From: CAVQGM01 sp963712065
GTDB lineage: Bacteria; Actinomycetota; Acidimicrobiia; Acidimicrobiales; Acidimicrobilacustridaceae
Direction: 5' to 3'
Assembly: GCA_963712065.1 (NCBI GenBank)
Contig: CAVQGM010000001.1
Location: 496,001-560,000 of the forward strand
DNA: 64,000 bases
Under the pieces are notes generated by a model that did not search any database, was not told the origin of the DNA, and worked only from the letters and a program-made list of their open reading frames with translations. Numbering within the stretch: position 1 is the stretch's first letter; each line of letters begins with the position of its first letter. The position numbers and the translations under genes are program-made. Shown one piece after another: positions 1 to 8,327 of this stretch.

Positions 1-404
1 TCGTAGCCGCGGAACCGGAAGTAGGTCAGCGCCTTCTTGCCGATGAGGAACAGCTTGTAGCCCTGCCCGGCGGCCTGGCGGTTGGCGATCTCCCGCTCGG
101 CGTTGCGGATGATGGTGCTGTTGTACGCACCGCACAGCCCCCGGTCGGACGTGATCACGACGAACGCGGCGGTGTTGGCTTCGTCATGGGACTGGAGCAG
201 CACGCTGTCACGGGCGGCACCGGCCGACACGAGGTCGAGGATGACGGAGGTGATCTCCTCCGCGTACGGCCGCGCCGCGGCCGCCCGCTCCTGGGCCTTG
301 ACCACCCGGGTGGCGGCGATCAGCTCCATGGCGCGCGTGATCTTCTTCGTGGACTCGACGCTCTTGATGCGCCGACGAAGGATGCGCTCCTGGCCACCGG
401 CCAT
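1..404 (-). CDS. atpG: ATP synthase F1 gamma subunit, 3' end outside window
   Basis: Central rotor stalk of the F1 ATPase, which turns inside the alpha3-beta3 head and couples proton flow to ATP synthesis. The N-terminal ~134 residues are present. They start MAGGQERILRRRIKSV and continue with the family helix STKKITRAMELIAATRV and the SDRGLCGAYN strand-turn. The rest runs off the left edge. ATG lies 3 bases past the atpA stop, so the two are translated from one operon. Identification is firm because the residues and the position after atpA agree. Confidence 0.96.
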   Translation of the reverse strand, partial: MAGGQERILRRRIKSVESTKKITRAMELIAATRVVKAQERAAAARPYAEEITSVILDLVSAGAARDSVLLQSHDEANTAAFVVITSDRGLCGAYNSTIIRNAEREIANRQAAGQGYKLFLIGKKALTYFRFRGY

Positions 405-407
405 CGA

Positions 408-2045
408 TCAGGCCTCTTCTTCCTCGCGGGTGAGCTCGGTCTCGGGCAGCGTCGCCTCGGCCCGGCCGCCTGCGGCCCGAGCGGCGGCGGCACCGGGATC
501 GTCGACATCGGCGGCGACGCCCGCTCCCTCGCTCGGCAGGAACTCCTGCTTGAACGCCGCCACCGCGTCGGCGAGCCCGTCGGGCAGGGTGCCCTTCGTG
601 CGGATCTCGTCGAGGATCTCGGGGTGGCGGCCCCGCACGTAGTCGAGCAGGTCGGCCTCGAAGCGCTTCACGTCGGCCACGGGGATGTCGTCGGCGTAGC
701 CGTTGGTGCCGGCGAAGATCACCACCACCTGCTCCTCGACCGACATCGGCGAGTTCAGGCCCTGCTTCAGCAGCTCGGTGAGGCGATAGCCGCGCTCGAG
801 CTGGGCGGCCGACACCTTGTCGAGCTCGGAGCCGAAGGTCGCGAACGCCTCGAGCTCGCGGAACTGGGCGAGGTCGAGCTTGAGGGTGCCCGACACCGAC
901 TTCATGGCCTTGATCTGGGCGGCTCCGCCGACGCGGGACACCGAGATGCCCACGTCGACCGCGGGCCGGACACCGGACTTGAACAGGTCGTCCTGCAGGT
1001 ACACCTGGCCGTCGGTGATCGAGATCACGTTGGTCGGGATGTAGGCCGACACGTCACCGGCCTTGGTCTCGATGACCGGCAGCGCGGTCAGCGAGCCGGC
1101 GCCGAGGTCGTCGGAGAGCTTGGCGGCCCGCTCGAGCAGGCGGCTGTGCAGGTAGAACACGTCGCCGGGGTACGCCTCGCGGCCGGGAGGCCGCCGGAGC
1201 AGCAGGGACAGCTGGCGGTAGGCCTCGGCCTGCTTGGAGAGGTCGTCGTAGACGATGAGCGAGTGCTCGCCGTTCTCCATCCAGTGCTGGCCCATGGCGC
1301 AGCCGCCGTAGGGGGCGAGGTACTTGAACGGCGCCGGATCGGAGGCGGGCGCCACCACCACGACCGTGTAGTCGAGGGCGCCGTACTCCCGAAGGGTGTT
1401 CACCGTCTGGGCGACCGTCGAGGCCTTCTGACCGATGGCCACGTAGATGCACTTCACGCCCTGACCCTTCTGGTTCAGGATCGTGTCGATGCAGACCGTG
1501 GTCTTGCCGGTCTTGCGGTCGCCGATGATGAGCTCCCGCTGGCCGCGGCCGATCGGGGTCATGGCGTCGATCGACTTGATGCCGGTCTGCAGCGGCTCGT
1601 GCACCGGCTTGCGACCGGTGATGCCGGGCGCCTGGATCTCCATCCGGCGCATCTCGGCGCCGGTGATCGGACCGAGGCCGTCGATCGGGGCGCCCAGGGC
1701 GTTGACGACCCGGCCGAGCAGGGCGTCGCCCACCGGCACCGAGAGGATTCGGCCCGTCGCTCGCACCGGCGCGCCTTCGTCGATGGCGGCCGCCGATTCG
1801 CCGTCGGCCAGCACCACCGCGCCGATCGACTCCTCGTCGAGGTTCAGGGCCAGCCCGAGGGTGCCGCCCTCGAACTCGAGCAGCTCGTTCACCGACGCAT
1901 CGGGCAGGCCCGAGACGCGGGCGATGCCGTCGCCGACCTCGAGCACCCGGCCGACCTGCTTGGTCTCGAGCTCGGGCTTGAAGTCGGCGAGGTTCTTCTG
2001 GAGGGCGGCGGTGATGTCGCCGGTGTTGATCGTGAGTTCGGCCAT
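408..2045 (-). CDS. atpA: ATP synthase F1 alpha subunit
   Basis: Non-catalytic nucleotide-binding subunit of the F1 head. The 545-residue product has the beta-barrel N-domain, then the P-loop GDRKTGKT at residues 175-182, and the alpha-subunit signature PAVDVGISVSRVGGAAQ in the C-terminal half. It is about 40 residues longer than the common ~505. The extra length is an Ala/Glu-rich C-terminal tail, as in other high-GC actinobacteria. ATG is preceded by AAAGGA. It sits between atpH and atpG. Confidence 0.98.
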   Translation of the reverse strand: MAELTINTGDITAALQKNLADFKPELETKQVGRVLEVGDGIARVSGLPDASVNELLEFEGGTLGLALNLDEESIGAVVLADGESAAAIDEGAPVRATGRILSVPVGDALLGRVVNALGAPIDGLGPITGAEMRRMEIQAPGITGRKPVHEPLQTGIKSIDAMTPIGRGQRELIIGDRKTGKTTVCIDTILNQKGQGVKCIYVAIGQKASTVAQTVNTLREYGALDYTVVVVAPASDPAPFKYLAPYGGCAMGQHWMENGEHSLIVYDDLSKQAEAYRQLSLLLRRPPGREAYPGDVFYLHSRLLERAAKLSDDLGAGSLTALPVIETKAGDVSAYIPTNVISITDGQVYLQDDLFKSGVRPAVDVGISVSRVGGAAQIKAMKSVSGTLKLDLAQFRELEAFATFGSELDKVSAAQLERGYRLTELLKQGLNSPMSVEEQVVVIFAGTNGYADDIPVADVKRFEADLLDYVRGRHPEILDEIRTKGTLPDGLADAVAAFKQEFLPSEGAGVAADVDDPGAAAARAAGGRAEATLPETELTREEEEA

Positions 2046-2111
2046 GTCGGTCCTTTGGCGTGTCGATCGGGGCGGGGTCGATCCGGGGTGGCGATCGAGC
2101 GGGGTGGACGG

Positions 2112-2636
2112 CTAGAGGGCTTCGCGGAGTTGGGACAGGCGCTGGCGCACGGACCCGTCGATGACGGTGTCGCCGATCTGGGTCACGATGCCGCCCAGCA
2201 CCGACGGGTCGACGACGACGACCACGTCGACGTCCTTGCCGGTGGCGGCCTTCAGCGAGGCGGCCAGGCGTGACTTCTGGTCGTCGGTGAGCTCGACGGC
2301 CGACCGCACCTCGGCCACCACCCGGTTGCCCGAGCGGGCGGTGAGCGTCAGCAGGCGGTCGACGATGTCGGGCAGGTCGCGGACGTGACCGGTGCCGGTC
2401 ACGAGCGAGACCAGCGACACCGTGGTCGGTGAGGCCTTGCCGCCGAGGAGGTCCTCGACGACCTGTCGCCGACGGTCGACCGGGATGTGCGGGTCGACCA
2501 GGGCCTGGCGCAGTTCGTCGTTGCCCTCGAGCACCCGGGCGAAGCGGAACAGCTCGTCCTGGACCTCGTTGACGTTGCCCTCGGCGGTGATGACGGCGAG
2601 GAAGGCATCGGCGTAGAGCTCGGCTCGGGTGCTCAT
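2112..2636 (-). CDS. atpH: ATP synthase F1 delta subunit
   Basis: Peripheral-stalk delta (OSCP) subunit that links the b dimer to the top of the alpha3-beta3 head. The 174-residue length and the C-terminal run DPSVLGGIVTQIGDTVIDGS are typical. It is a free-standing delta, not fused to b as in mycobacteria. Its start codon overlaps the end of the upstream b gene (2636), so the two are probably translationally coupled. A 66-base gap separates it from atpA. Confidence 0.96.
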   Translation of the reverse strand: MSTRAELYADAFLAVITAEGNVNEVQDELFRFARVLEGNDELRQALVDPHIPVDRRRQVVEDLLGGKASPTTVSLVSLVTGTGHVRDLPDIVDRLLTLTARSGNRVVAEVRSAVELTDDQKSRLAASLKAATGKDVDVVVVVDPSVLGGIVTQIGDTVIDGSVRQRLSQLREAL

Positions 2637-3181
2637 CAGTTGGACCCCACCGTCTGGATGTAGTTCTCGATCAACTGCTTCTGGGTGTCGGGATCGAGGT
2701 TGCGGGTGACCACGGCCTCGGCGGCGCCGAGGGCGATCGTGCCGATCTCGGCGCGCAGGTCGGCCTCGGCCTGGGCCTTGGCCGACACGGCGTCCGCCGC
2801 CGCCCGATCGTGGAGGGCGGCGACGTCGGCGGTGGTGCGGGCCTCGAGCTGCTCGGCGAGGTTGGCCGCCGTCTGGCCGGCCTCGGCGCGGATGCGGTCC
2901 CGCTCCTGGTCGGCGTCGGCGATCCGTCCCTGCACGTCGGTGAGCTGCGACTCGGCCTCGGCGCGGGCCGTGGCCGCGTCGTCGAGCTCACCGGCGATGC
3001 GCTCGATGCGGCCGTTCCATGCCTTCTTGATCGCCGGGCCGCCCTTCCAGACGAGCAGCGCCATGACGACGATGAACGCCGACGTCGCCCACCACACCTC
3101 GTTGATGTCACCGGGGAGGATCGTCTGGTTCGGCTCTTCGGAGGCGAACACGCCGCCCACGGCGAGGATCACGTCGTTCAT
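2636..3181 (-). CDS. atpF: ATP synthase Fo subunit b
   Basis: Membrane-anchored peripheral stalk. The 181-residue product has a short periplasmic N-terminus, one transmembrane helix at about residues 28-46 ending VWKGGPAIKKAW, then a long charged Ala/Glu/Arg coiled coil. The C-terminus GTIALGAAEAVVTRNLD matches the delta-binding end of b subunits. It follows a second b-type gene 9 bases upstream and overlaps atpH by one base. The tandem pair probably forms a b/b' heterodimer (inference). Confidence 0.93.
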   Translation of the reverse strand: MNDVILAVGGVFASEEPNQTILPGDINEVWWATSAFIVVMALLVWKGGPAIKKAWNGRIERIAGELDDAATARAEAESQLTDVQGRIADADQERDRIRAEAGQTAANLAEQLEARTTADVAALHDRAAADAVSAKAQAEADLRAEIGTIALGAAEAVVTRNLDPDTQKQLIENYIQTVGSN

Positions 3182-3190
3182 GTGCGTCCC

Positions 3191-3754
3191 CTAGCTCTGC
3201 GATCCGGCACGGTTGACGAACTCCTCGATCACGGGCGCCTCGGCGGCGCGATCGAGCGGCTTCTGCACGACGGCCTCGGCGGCGCCGATGGCCACCGAGG
3301 CGATGCTGCCCTGGAGCTCGGCGCGGGCGGCGGACTTGGCCTCGGCGATCTCCTGGGCCGTCTGGGCCTTGGCCGCCGACACCTGTTCCTCGGCCTGGGC
3401 GAGGGCCGCCTTGCGGCGACCGTCGGCGGTGGCCCGGGCGTCCTCGATGACGCGCACGGCCTCGACCCGGGCCCCGGCGAGGGTGGCCTCGTAGTCGGCC
3501 AGCGCCCCGGCGCGGGCGCGCGACGCCTGCTCTGCGGCGTCGAGGTCCTCCCGGACCTTGGCCTCGCGCGCCTCCATGGTGCGCAGCACCGGCGGCAGCA
3601 GCACCCACTTCATGAGCGCCCAGAGCGCGAAGAAGCAGATGGCGGCCCAGAACAGCTCGTTCCCGACCGGGAGGATCGGGTTGGCGATCTCCTCCTCGGC
3701 CGCCGCTTCGGCAGCGTCGGCCGCGAACAACTGGATCGTCGCCAGATCGACCAC
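3191..3754 (-). CDS. ATP synthase Fo subunit b' (second b-type subunit)
   Basis: Second peripheral-stalk subunit, 187 residues. It has an acidic N-terminus, one transmembrane helix at about residues 30-50 (ELFWAAICFFALWALMKWVL), and a coiled coil starting MEAREAKVREDLDAAE. The C-terminal motif SVAIGAAEAVVQKPLD closely resembles the end of the neighbouring atpF product, which argues for an old duplication. The GTG start is supported by a strong GAAGGAG upstream. Being first of the two after atpE, it takes the usual b' place. Which copy is b and which is b' is my assignment. Confidence 0.9.
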   Translation of the reverse strand: MVDLATIQLFAADAAEAAAEEEIANPILPVGNELFWAAICFFALWALMKWVLLPPVLRTMEAREAKVREDLDAAEQASRARAGALADYEATLAGARVEAVRVIEDARATADGRRKAALAQAEEQVSAAKAQTAQEIAEAKSAARAELQGSIASVAIGAAEAVVQKPLDRAAEAPVIEEFVNRAGSQS

Positions 3755-3806
3755 GCGGGTCTCCTTCGTTGCTGGGCGGCCGGGCTCTCGCCCGGCCGGC
3801 GACGGA

Positions 3807-4100
3807 TCAGACGAACTTGAGCAGGATGAAGACGACGAAGCCGATGAGGGCGAGCGCCTCGGTGAAGGCGATGCCGAGGAACATCGTGGTGCGCACCATG
3901 CCGGCGGCCTCGGGCTGGCGGGCCATGGCGGTGACCGACTGGCCGACCAGGTAGCCGATGCCGATGCCCGGGCCGATGGCGGCGAGGCCGTAGGCCAGGC
4001 CGGCGCCGCTGGCCGCGGAGGCCGCCTTGATGTCGTCGGCCGTCTGGGCGACGACCTCGCCTTCCTGGGCGAGCGTGGCGATCGTCGAGAGAACGCTCAT
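3807..4100 (-). CDS. atpE: ATP synthase Fo subunit c
   Basis: Proteolipid of the rotating c-ring. The 97-residue product has two membrane helices joined by the polar loop RQP (61-63) and the ion-binding carboxylate Glu81 in TEALALIGFVVF. Position 47 before GY is Ile, not the Gln of sodium-type rings, and Ala follows Glu81. Both features favour proton specificity (family knowledge). I chose the ATG at 4100, which gives the usual N-terminal extension of ~30 residues, over an upstream in-frame start in Arg/Ser-rich sequence. Confidence 0.96.
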   Translation of the reverse strand: MSVLSTIATLAQEGEVVAQTADDIKAASAASGAGLAYGLAAIGPGIGIGYLVGQSVTAMARQPEAAGMVRTTMFLGIAFTEALALIGFVVFILLKFV

Positions 4101-4152
4101 GGTGGTTGGTTTTCTCCTCGTGATGGACGGGTTGGAGATCGTCGGGGACGGG

Positions 4153-4950
4153 TCAGTGCTCGGGATGGAGCGAGCCACCGATGTAGACGGCGGCGAGGAT
4201 CGTGAAGATGTAGGCCTGCAGGAAGGCCACACCGAGCTCGAAGCCGGTGAGGGCCACGAGCATGAAGTACGAGAACGGCAGGGCCAGCACCAGCGCGCTG
4301 AGGGTCCAGAGGGTGATGCAGAGCACGCTGAAGGTCACCAGCAGGATGTGGCCGGCGAGCATGTTGGCGAAGAGACGGACGGCCAGGCTGAAGGGCCGCA
4401 CGATGAACGTCGAGATGAACTCGATCGGCGTCACCAACAGGTAGAGCGCCTTCGGCACGCCCGGCGGGAAGAGGGAGTTCTTCAGGTAGTGGCCGGGTCC
4501 CTGGTGGCGGAAGCCGACGGCGATGAACATCACCCAGGTGATGATGGCGAGCAGCGCCGGTCCGGCCATGCGGGCGTTGGCCGGCATGTGGAAGAACGGG
4601 ATGATCTCGAACAGGTTCCCGATGAGGATGAAGAAGAACAGGCTGGCCAGGAAGGGCAGGTAGCGCATCCCGTCGGTACCGATCGTCTGCATGATGATCC
4701 CGTTCTTGAAGAAGTCGACGCTGACCTCGGCGAGGTTCTGGGCGCCCTTCGGGACCATCGAGCCCTTGCGGGCCAGCAGGAAGAGGGTGGACGTGGCGAC
4801 CACGGCGATCACGTTGATCAGCGCGATCTTGTTGAAGGCGTACCACTCGTCGCCGCCGAAGAACGACGGCCACTCGACGAGGTTCTCGAAGGGCGGGAAC
4901 TGGACCCCTCCCCCACCTTCGGCGGCGATGACGACGCTGAGGATGCTCAC
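4153..4950 (-). CDS. atpB: ATP synthase Fo subunit a
   Basis: Stator channel subunit that carries protons to and from the c-ring. The 265-residue product has 5-6 hydrophobic helices. The essential arginine lies in FSLAVRLFANMLAGH in the fourth main helix. The GTG start at 4950 overlaps the upstream atpI-like stop as GTGA and gives the short hydrophilic N-terminus seen in the family. Longer in-frame extensions are Arg/Pro-rich and not a-like. Confidence 0.95.
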   Translation of the reverse strand: MSILSVVIAAEGGGGVQFPPFENLVEWPSFFGGDEWYAFNKIALINVIAVVATSTLFLLARKGSMVPKGAQNLAEVSVDFFKNGIIMQTIGTDGMRYLPFLASLFFFILIGNLFEIIPFFHMPANARMAGPALLAIITWVMFIAVGFRHQGPGHYLKNSLFPPGVPKALYLLVTPIEFISTFIVRPFSLAVRLFANMLAGHILLVTFSVLCITLWTLSALVLALPFSYFMLVALTGFELGVAFLQAYIFTILAAVYIGGSLHPEH

Positions 4951-5441
4951 TGCGGGACCGACTCCTTGGGTGAGGCGCCCGGGCGGGGCTTGAGCCCGGG
5001 ATGGGCGAGCGAGACGGAGACGTACCTCATCTCCCAGAACAGCAACCCGAGGTGGGTCACGATGATGGTGATGCCGAGGGGCACGAGCTCGACCCACCAG
5101 GCATCACGGACGACCATGACGGCGAGGAAGATGAGCCCGAGCCTCAGCAGGAAGCCGAACAGGGCGGCACCGCCCATGGCCGCCGGGCCCATCTTCGACG
5201 TCCACGTCATGAGCGCGGCGGCGAGCACGAAGTTCAGCACCACGAGCCCGACGGCGTAGGCGGTCGACAGGGCGCCGGGGACCCCCCAGATCAGCCCGAA
5301 GACCAGGATCAGGATCGGTGCGCCGACGAGGGCCTTCTTGGCCATGTCGCGCACGAGGTCGCGTTCGACGGTCCCACCGACGACGGGGCCACCCATCGGG
5401 TTGGCCGTCGGATCGGTGGTGGGGCCTACGACTTCGCCCAC
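4947..5441 (-). CDS. AtpI-like small membrane protein of the ATP synthase operon
   Basis: 164 residues with about four transmembrane helices (LVGAPILILVFGLIWGVPG, VGLVVLNFVLAAALMTW, LFGFLLRLGLIFLAVMVV, VELVPLGITIIVTHLGLLF). Size, topology and position directly before atpB match the AtpI/UncI family, thought to help assemble the c-ring or import Mg2+. The first ~30 residues are Gly/Pro-rich and hydrophilic. GTG at 5441 overlaps the upstream gene by 16 bases, and the stop overlaps atpB by 4, so coupling is likely. An internal ATG (MAKKALVG) is a possible alternative start. Confidence 0.75.
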   Translation of the reverse strand: MGEVVGPTTDPTANPMGGPVVGGTVERDLVRDMAKKALVGAPILILVFGLIWGVPGALSTAYAVGLVVLNFVLAAALMTWTSKMGPAAMGGAALFGFLLRLGLIFLAVMVVRDAWWVELVPLGITIIVTHLGLLFWEMRYVSVSLAHPGLKPRPGASPKESVPQ

Positions 5442-5674
5442 GGCCGCCCCCTGTCGTGCTCGTCCATGTCCTGCTTGTAGCCGTAGTACAGCTTCACGCA
5501 GGCCCCGAGGAAGGCGACGGTGGCGAAGACCACCGTGAGGAGCGGCAGCGTGCCGAACCAGCGGTCGAGGAGGTAGCCGACGAGACCGAGGAGCACGGGG
5601 CTGAGCACCAGCTCGTACGAGCCGGCGCTCCGGTACATCGTCTGGCTCAGCTCGCGACGGTCGCTCGCGTCCAC
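5426..5674 (-). CDS. AtpZ/AtpI-type small membrane protein, first gene of the atp operon
   Basis: 82 residues with two hydrophobic helices (LVLSPVLLGLVGYLLDRWFG and LTVVFATVAFLGACVKLYYG) joined by a short loop. This is the layout of the F0F1-ATPase gene-1 (AtpZ) family, which cooperates with AtpI in magnesium transport or assembly. The GTG at 5674 is preceded by GAAGGG and yields the normal family length. Upstream in-frame codons run into unrelated Arg/Pro-rich sequence. It overlaps the atpI-like gene by 16 bases. Confidence 0.75.
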   Translation of the reverse strand: MDASDRRELSQTMYRSAGSYELVLSPVLLGLVGYLLDRWFGTLPLLTVVFATVAFLGACVKLYYGYKQDMDEHDRGRPWAKS

Positions 5675-5753
5675 ATCACACCCTTCGGCGTCCAGGTGCC
5701 GGGCCGCCGGCCCACACGGGTGGGGCTCCGGCTCGGCTTGTGAAGCTATTCGC

Positions 5754-5782
5754 AAACTACGCGCGACCCTTGGTGCGTGCAA
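5754..5782 (-). promoter_or_regulatory. Candidate sigma70-type promoter of the atp operon
   Basis: On the minus strand, TTGCAC (5782-5777) and TAGTTT (5759-5754) are separated by exactly 17 bases, about 80 bases before the first atp start. This is one of few AT-containing patches in the stretch. It lies between wecA, which stops at 5860, and the atp genes, so the ATP synthase operon may be transcribed independently of wecA. It was found by eye only. Confidence 0.5.
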
Positions 5783-5859
5783 ATCCACGTCGCGGCCCTC
5801 CGAAACCGTGAACCCACGAGGTCGGCAACCCGACCGGGGCGCCCTGCGACGACCGGACG

Positions 5860-7050
5860 CTAGCCCCGCACGGACGGGTCGCGCTCGCCCGCCGGTGCCC
5901 CGTCGGCCACCTCGCCCTCCCCCTCGCCCTGCCCCTCGGCGTCCACGTCGACCCGCCCCCTCCGCAGGGTCGGGTGCAGCACCGTGTAGAGCACCAGGCC
6001 GAGGGCGGCGATGCCGATGGGCACCAGGGCGTTGCCCTTGCCCGTGTACGTCGGGTACAGCACGAAGCCCGACAGCAGTGCCGTCCACGCCCACAGGATG
6101 AGCACGCTGCGCCAGTGGCCGTGACCGAGGCGCATCAGGCGATGGTGGAGGTGGTCCTTGTCGGCGGTGGCGACGCCCTTGCGGCGGGTGGCGCGCCGCA
6201 CGATGGCGAAGAGGGTGTCGAGGATCGGCACCCCGAGGATCACGAGCGGGATGAACAGCGGGGCGAAGAAGAAGAACGACTGGCCGGAGAAGGGCTGGTC
6301 GGTGCGACCGCCCACGACCATCGTCGACGCCGCGAGGAGCAGCCCCAAGGTGAGGGCGCCGCCGTCTCCCATGAAGATGCGGGCCGGGTGCACGTTGAAC
6401 GGCAGGAACCCGAGGCACATCCCGAGGACGATGACGGCGAGGAGCGGACCGATGTTGCCCGCGGCCAACAGGCCTTCGTCGACCAGGCGCAGCGAGTAGA
6501 GGAAGAACGCCCCCGAGGCGATCGACACGATGCCCGCGGCCAGCCCGTCGAGGCCGTCGATCAGGTTGATGGCGTTGGCCATCCCGACGACCCAGATGAC
6601 CGAGAGGAGGTAGGACCAGTCCGACGACAGCAGGAACGTGCCCTGGAACGGGATGCGCAGCACCAGGATGCTCACACCCGACAGCACGAGCACGCTCGCC
6701 GGGATGACGATGCCGGCCATCTTGGCGGGGGCCGACACCTCGCGGAGGTCGTCGATGACGCCCACCGTCACCATCATCACCGCCGCGATCACGACCCCGA
6801 GCGGCTCGGTGTTCCCCGAGAACACCGCCTCGAAGGCGTCGAGCCGCCAGGCGACGAGCATCCCGACCAGGAGACCGCCGACCATGGCGATGCCGCCGAG
6901 GGTCGGCGTCGGGCGCTCGTGGACGCGGCGCTCGTCGGGAGCGACGACCGCGCCGACGCGGACGGCCAACCGGCGTACGACCGGGGTGAGGCCGAGGGTC
7001 GACAGCGCGGTCACGACCAGGACGACCACGTAGGAGGAGACGGGGATCAC
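5860..7050 (-). CDS. wecA: Undecaprenyl-phosphate GlcNAc-1-phosphate transferase (WecA/TagO family)
   Basis: Integral membrane enzyme that moves a sugar-1-phosphate from a UDP-sugar to undecaprenyl or decaprenyl phosphate. It is the first step of arabinogalactan-linker, teichoic acid or O-antigen-type polymers. The 396-residue product has ~10 helices and the MraY/WecA motifs: Asp pair at 100-101 (VIDDLRE), NAINLIDGLDGLAAG (159-173), FMGDGG (226-231), and the His-rich HLHHRLMRLGH cytoplasmic loop. GTG start at 7050. Its place between glyA and the atp operon matches actinobacterial rfe genes. The C-terminal ~25 residues are acidic and variable. Confidence 0.92.
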   Translation of the reverse strand: MIPVSSYVVVLVVTALSTLGLTPVVRRLAVRVGAVVAPDERRVHERPTPTLGGIAMVGGLLVGMLVAWRLDAFEAVFSGNTEPLGVVIAAVMMVTVGVIDDLREVSAPAKMAGIVIPASVLVLSGVSILVLRIPFQGTFLLSSDWSYLLSVIWVVGMANAINLIDGLDGLAAGIVSIASGAFFLYSLRLVDEGLLAAGNIGPLLAVIVLGMCLGFLPFNVHPARIFMGDGGALTLGLLLAASTMVVGGRTDQPFSGQSFFFFAPLFIPLVILGVPILDTLFAIVRRATRRKGVATADKDHLHHRLMRLGHGHWRSVLILWAWTALLSGFVLYPTYTGKGNALVPIGIAALGLVLYTVLHPTLRRGRVDVDAEGQGEGEGEVADGAPAGERDPSVRG

Positions 7051-7072
7051 GATCGCGACCCCGCGTGCGGCG

Positions 7073-8314
7073 TCACGGGTACGGCGTGAACTTCGAGCAC
7101 AGGGTCACGACGTCGTCGCGCACGGCGGCGATCTCGGTGGCGTCGGCCCGGGACCGCAGGGCCCGTGCGATGAGCGCGGCGATCTCGCCCATCTCCGGCT
7201 CGGTCATCCCCTGCGTGGTGACCGCCGGCGTGCCGATGCGCACGCCGCTCGTGACGAACGGCGAGCGGGGGTCGTCGGGGATGGTGTTCTTGTTGAGCGT
7301 GATGCCGGCGTCGTCGAGCACGGCCTGGGCCTCCTTGCCGGTGAGCTCGCCGTCGAAGGCGCGGAGATCGACGAGCAGGAGGTGGTTGTCGGTGCCGCCC
7401 GACACCAGGCGGAACCCCTCGCCGGCCAGCGCCTCGGCCAACGCCCGGGCGTTGGCCACGATCTGGCGGGCGTAGGCCGAGAACGACGGGTCGGCCGCCT
7501 CTCGGAACGCCACCGCCTTGGCCGCCACCGCGTGCTCGAGCGGGCCACCCTGGAGCCCAGGGAAGACCGCCTTGTCGATGGCGGGCCCGAGGTCGGCACG
7601 GGTCAGGATGCAGCCGCCGCGCGGGCCCCGCAGCGTCTTGTGGGTGGTGAAGGTGACCACGTCGGCGTAGGGCACCGGGTTGGGATGGGCGCCTCCGGCG
7701 ATCAGCCCGGCGATGTGGGCGGCGTCGAACATGAGGAGGGCGCCGACCTCGTCGGCGATCTCGCGCAGCGGCGCAGGGTCGATCGTGCGGGGATAGGCGG
7801 TGGCCCCGGCGATGATCATCTTGGGGCGCTCGGCCCGGGCCAGGTCGGCCATGGCGCCGTGGTCGAGGCGCTCGTCGCTCGGCGTCACCCCGTAGGCGAC
7901 GAAGTCGTAGAAGCGACCGCTGATGTTGACCGGCGACCCGTGGGTGAGGTGGCCCCCGTGGTCGAGGCTCATGCCCATGACCTTGTCGCCCGGGTCGAGC
8001 AGCGCCAGGTACACCGCCATGTTGGCGTTGGCGCCCGAGTGCGGCTGGACGTTGGCGTGCTCGGCGCCGAACAGCTCCTTCACCCGCGTGCGGGCCAGCT
8101 CCTCGATGTCGTCGACCACGACGTTGCCGCCGTAGTAGCGCTTGCCCGGATAGCCCTCCGAGTACTTGTTGGTGAGCACCGAGCCCGTGGCCTCCATGAC
8201 CGCCGGCGAGGTGAAGTTCTCGGAGGCGATGAGCTGGAGCGTCGTGTTCTGGCGCTCGAGCTCCCGGTCGACGAGGTCGAACAACTCGGTGTCGCGGTCG
8301 GCAGGCCAGGGCAT
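7073..8314 (-). CDS. glyA: Serine hydroxymethyltransferase
   Basis: PLP enzyme that interconverts serine and glycine while loading tetrahydrofolate with a one-carbon unit. The 413-residue length is normal. It shows LIASENF near the N-terminus, NKYSEGYPGKRYYGG (49-63), the cofactor Asp197/His200 in FDAAHIAGLI, and Lys226 in TTHKTLRGPRGG as the Schiff-base lysine. It lies 22 bases upstream of wecA on the same strand and 13 bases after the phosphatase gene. This order is conserved in Streptomyces-type superoperons. Confidence 0.97.
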   Translation of the reverse strand: MPWPADRDTELFDLVDRELERQNTTLQLIASENFTSPAVMEATGSVLTNKYSEGYPGKRYYGGNVVVDDIEELARTRVKELFGAEHANVQPHSGANANMAVYLALLDPGDKVMGMSLDHGGHLTHGSPVNISGRFYDFVAYGVTPSDERLDHGAMADLARAERPKMIIAGATAYPRTIDPAPLREIADEVGALLMFDAAHIAGLIAGGAHPNPVPYADVVTFTTHKTLRGPRGGCILTRADLGPAIDKAVFPGLQGGPLEHAVAAKAVAFREAADPSFSAYARQIVANARALAEALAGEGFRLVSGGTDNHLLLVDLRAFDGELTGKEAQAVLDDAGITLNKNTIPDDPRSPFVTSGVRIGTPAVTTQGMTEPEMGEIAALIARALRSRADATEIAAVRDDVVTLCSKFTPYP

Positions 8315-8327
8315 CGGCGGTCTCCTG

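Noticed and set aside
186..2273. A 695-codon open frame on the plus strand over atpA
   Set aside because: Shadow of atpA; repetitive Val/Gly/Arg/His composition and no motif.
8315..8327. Glycine riboswitch before glyA
   Set aside because: Only 13 bases separate glyA from the upstream gene; no space for an aptamer.
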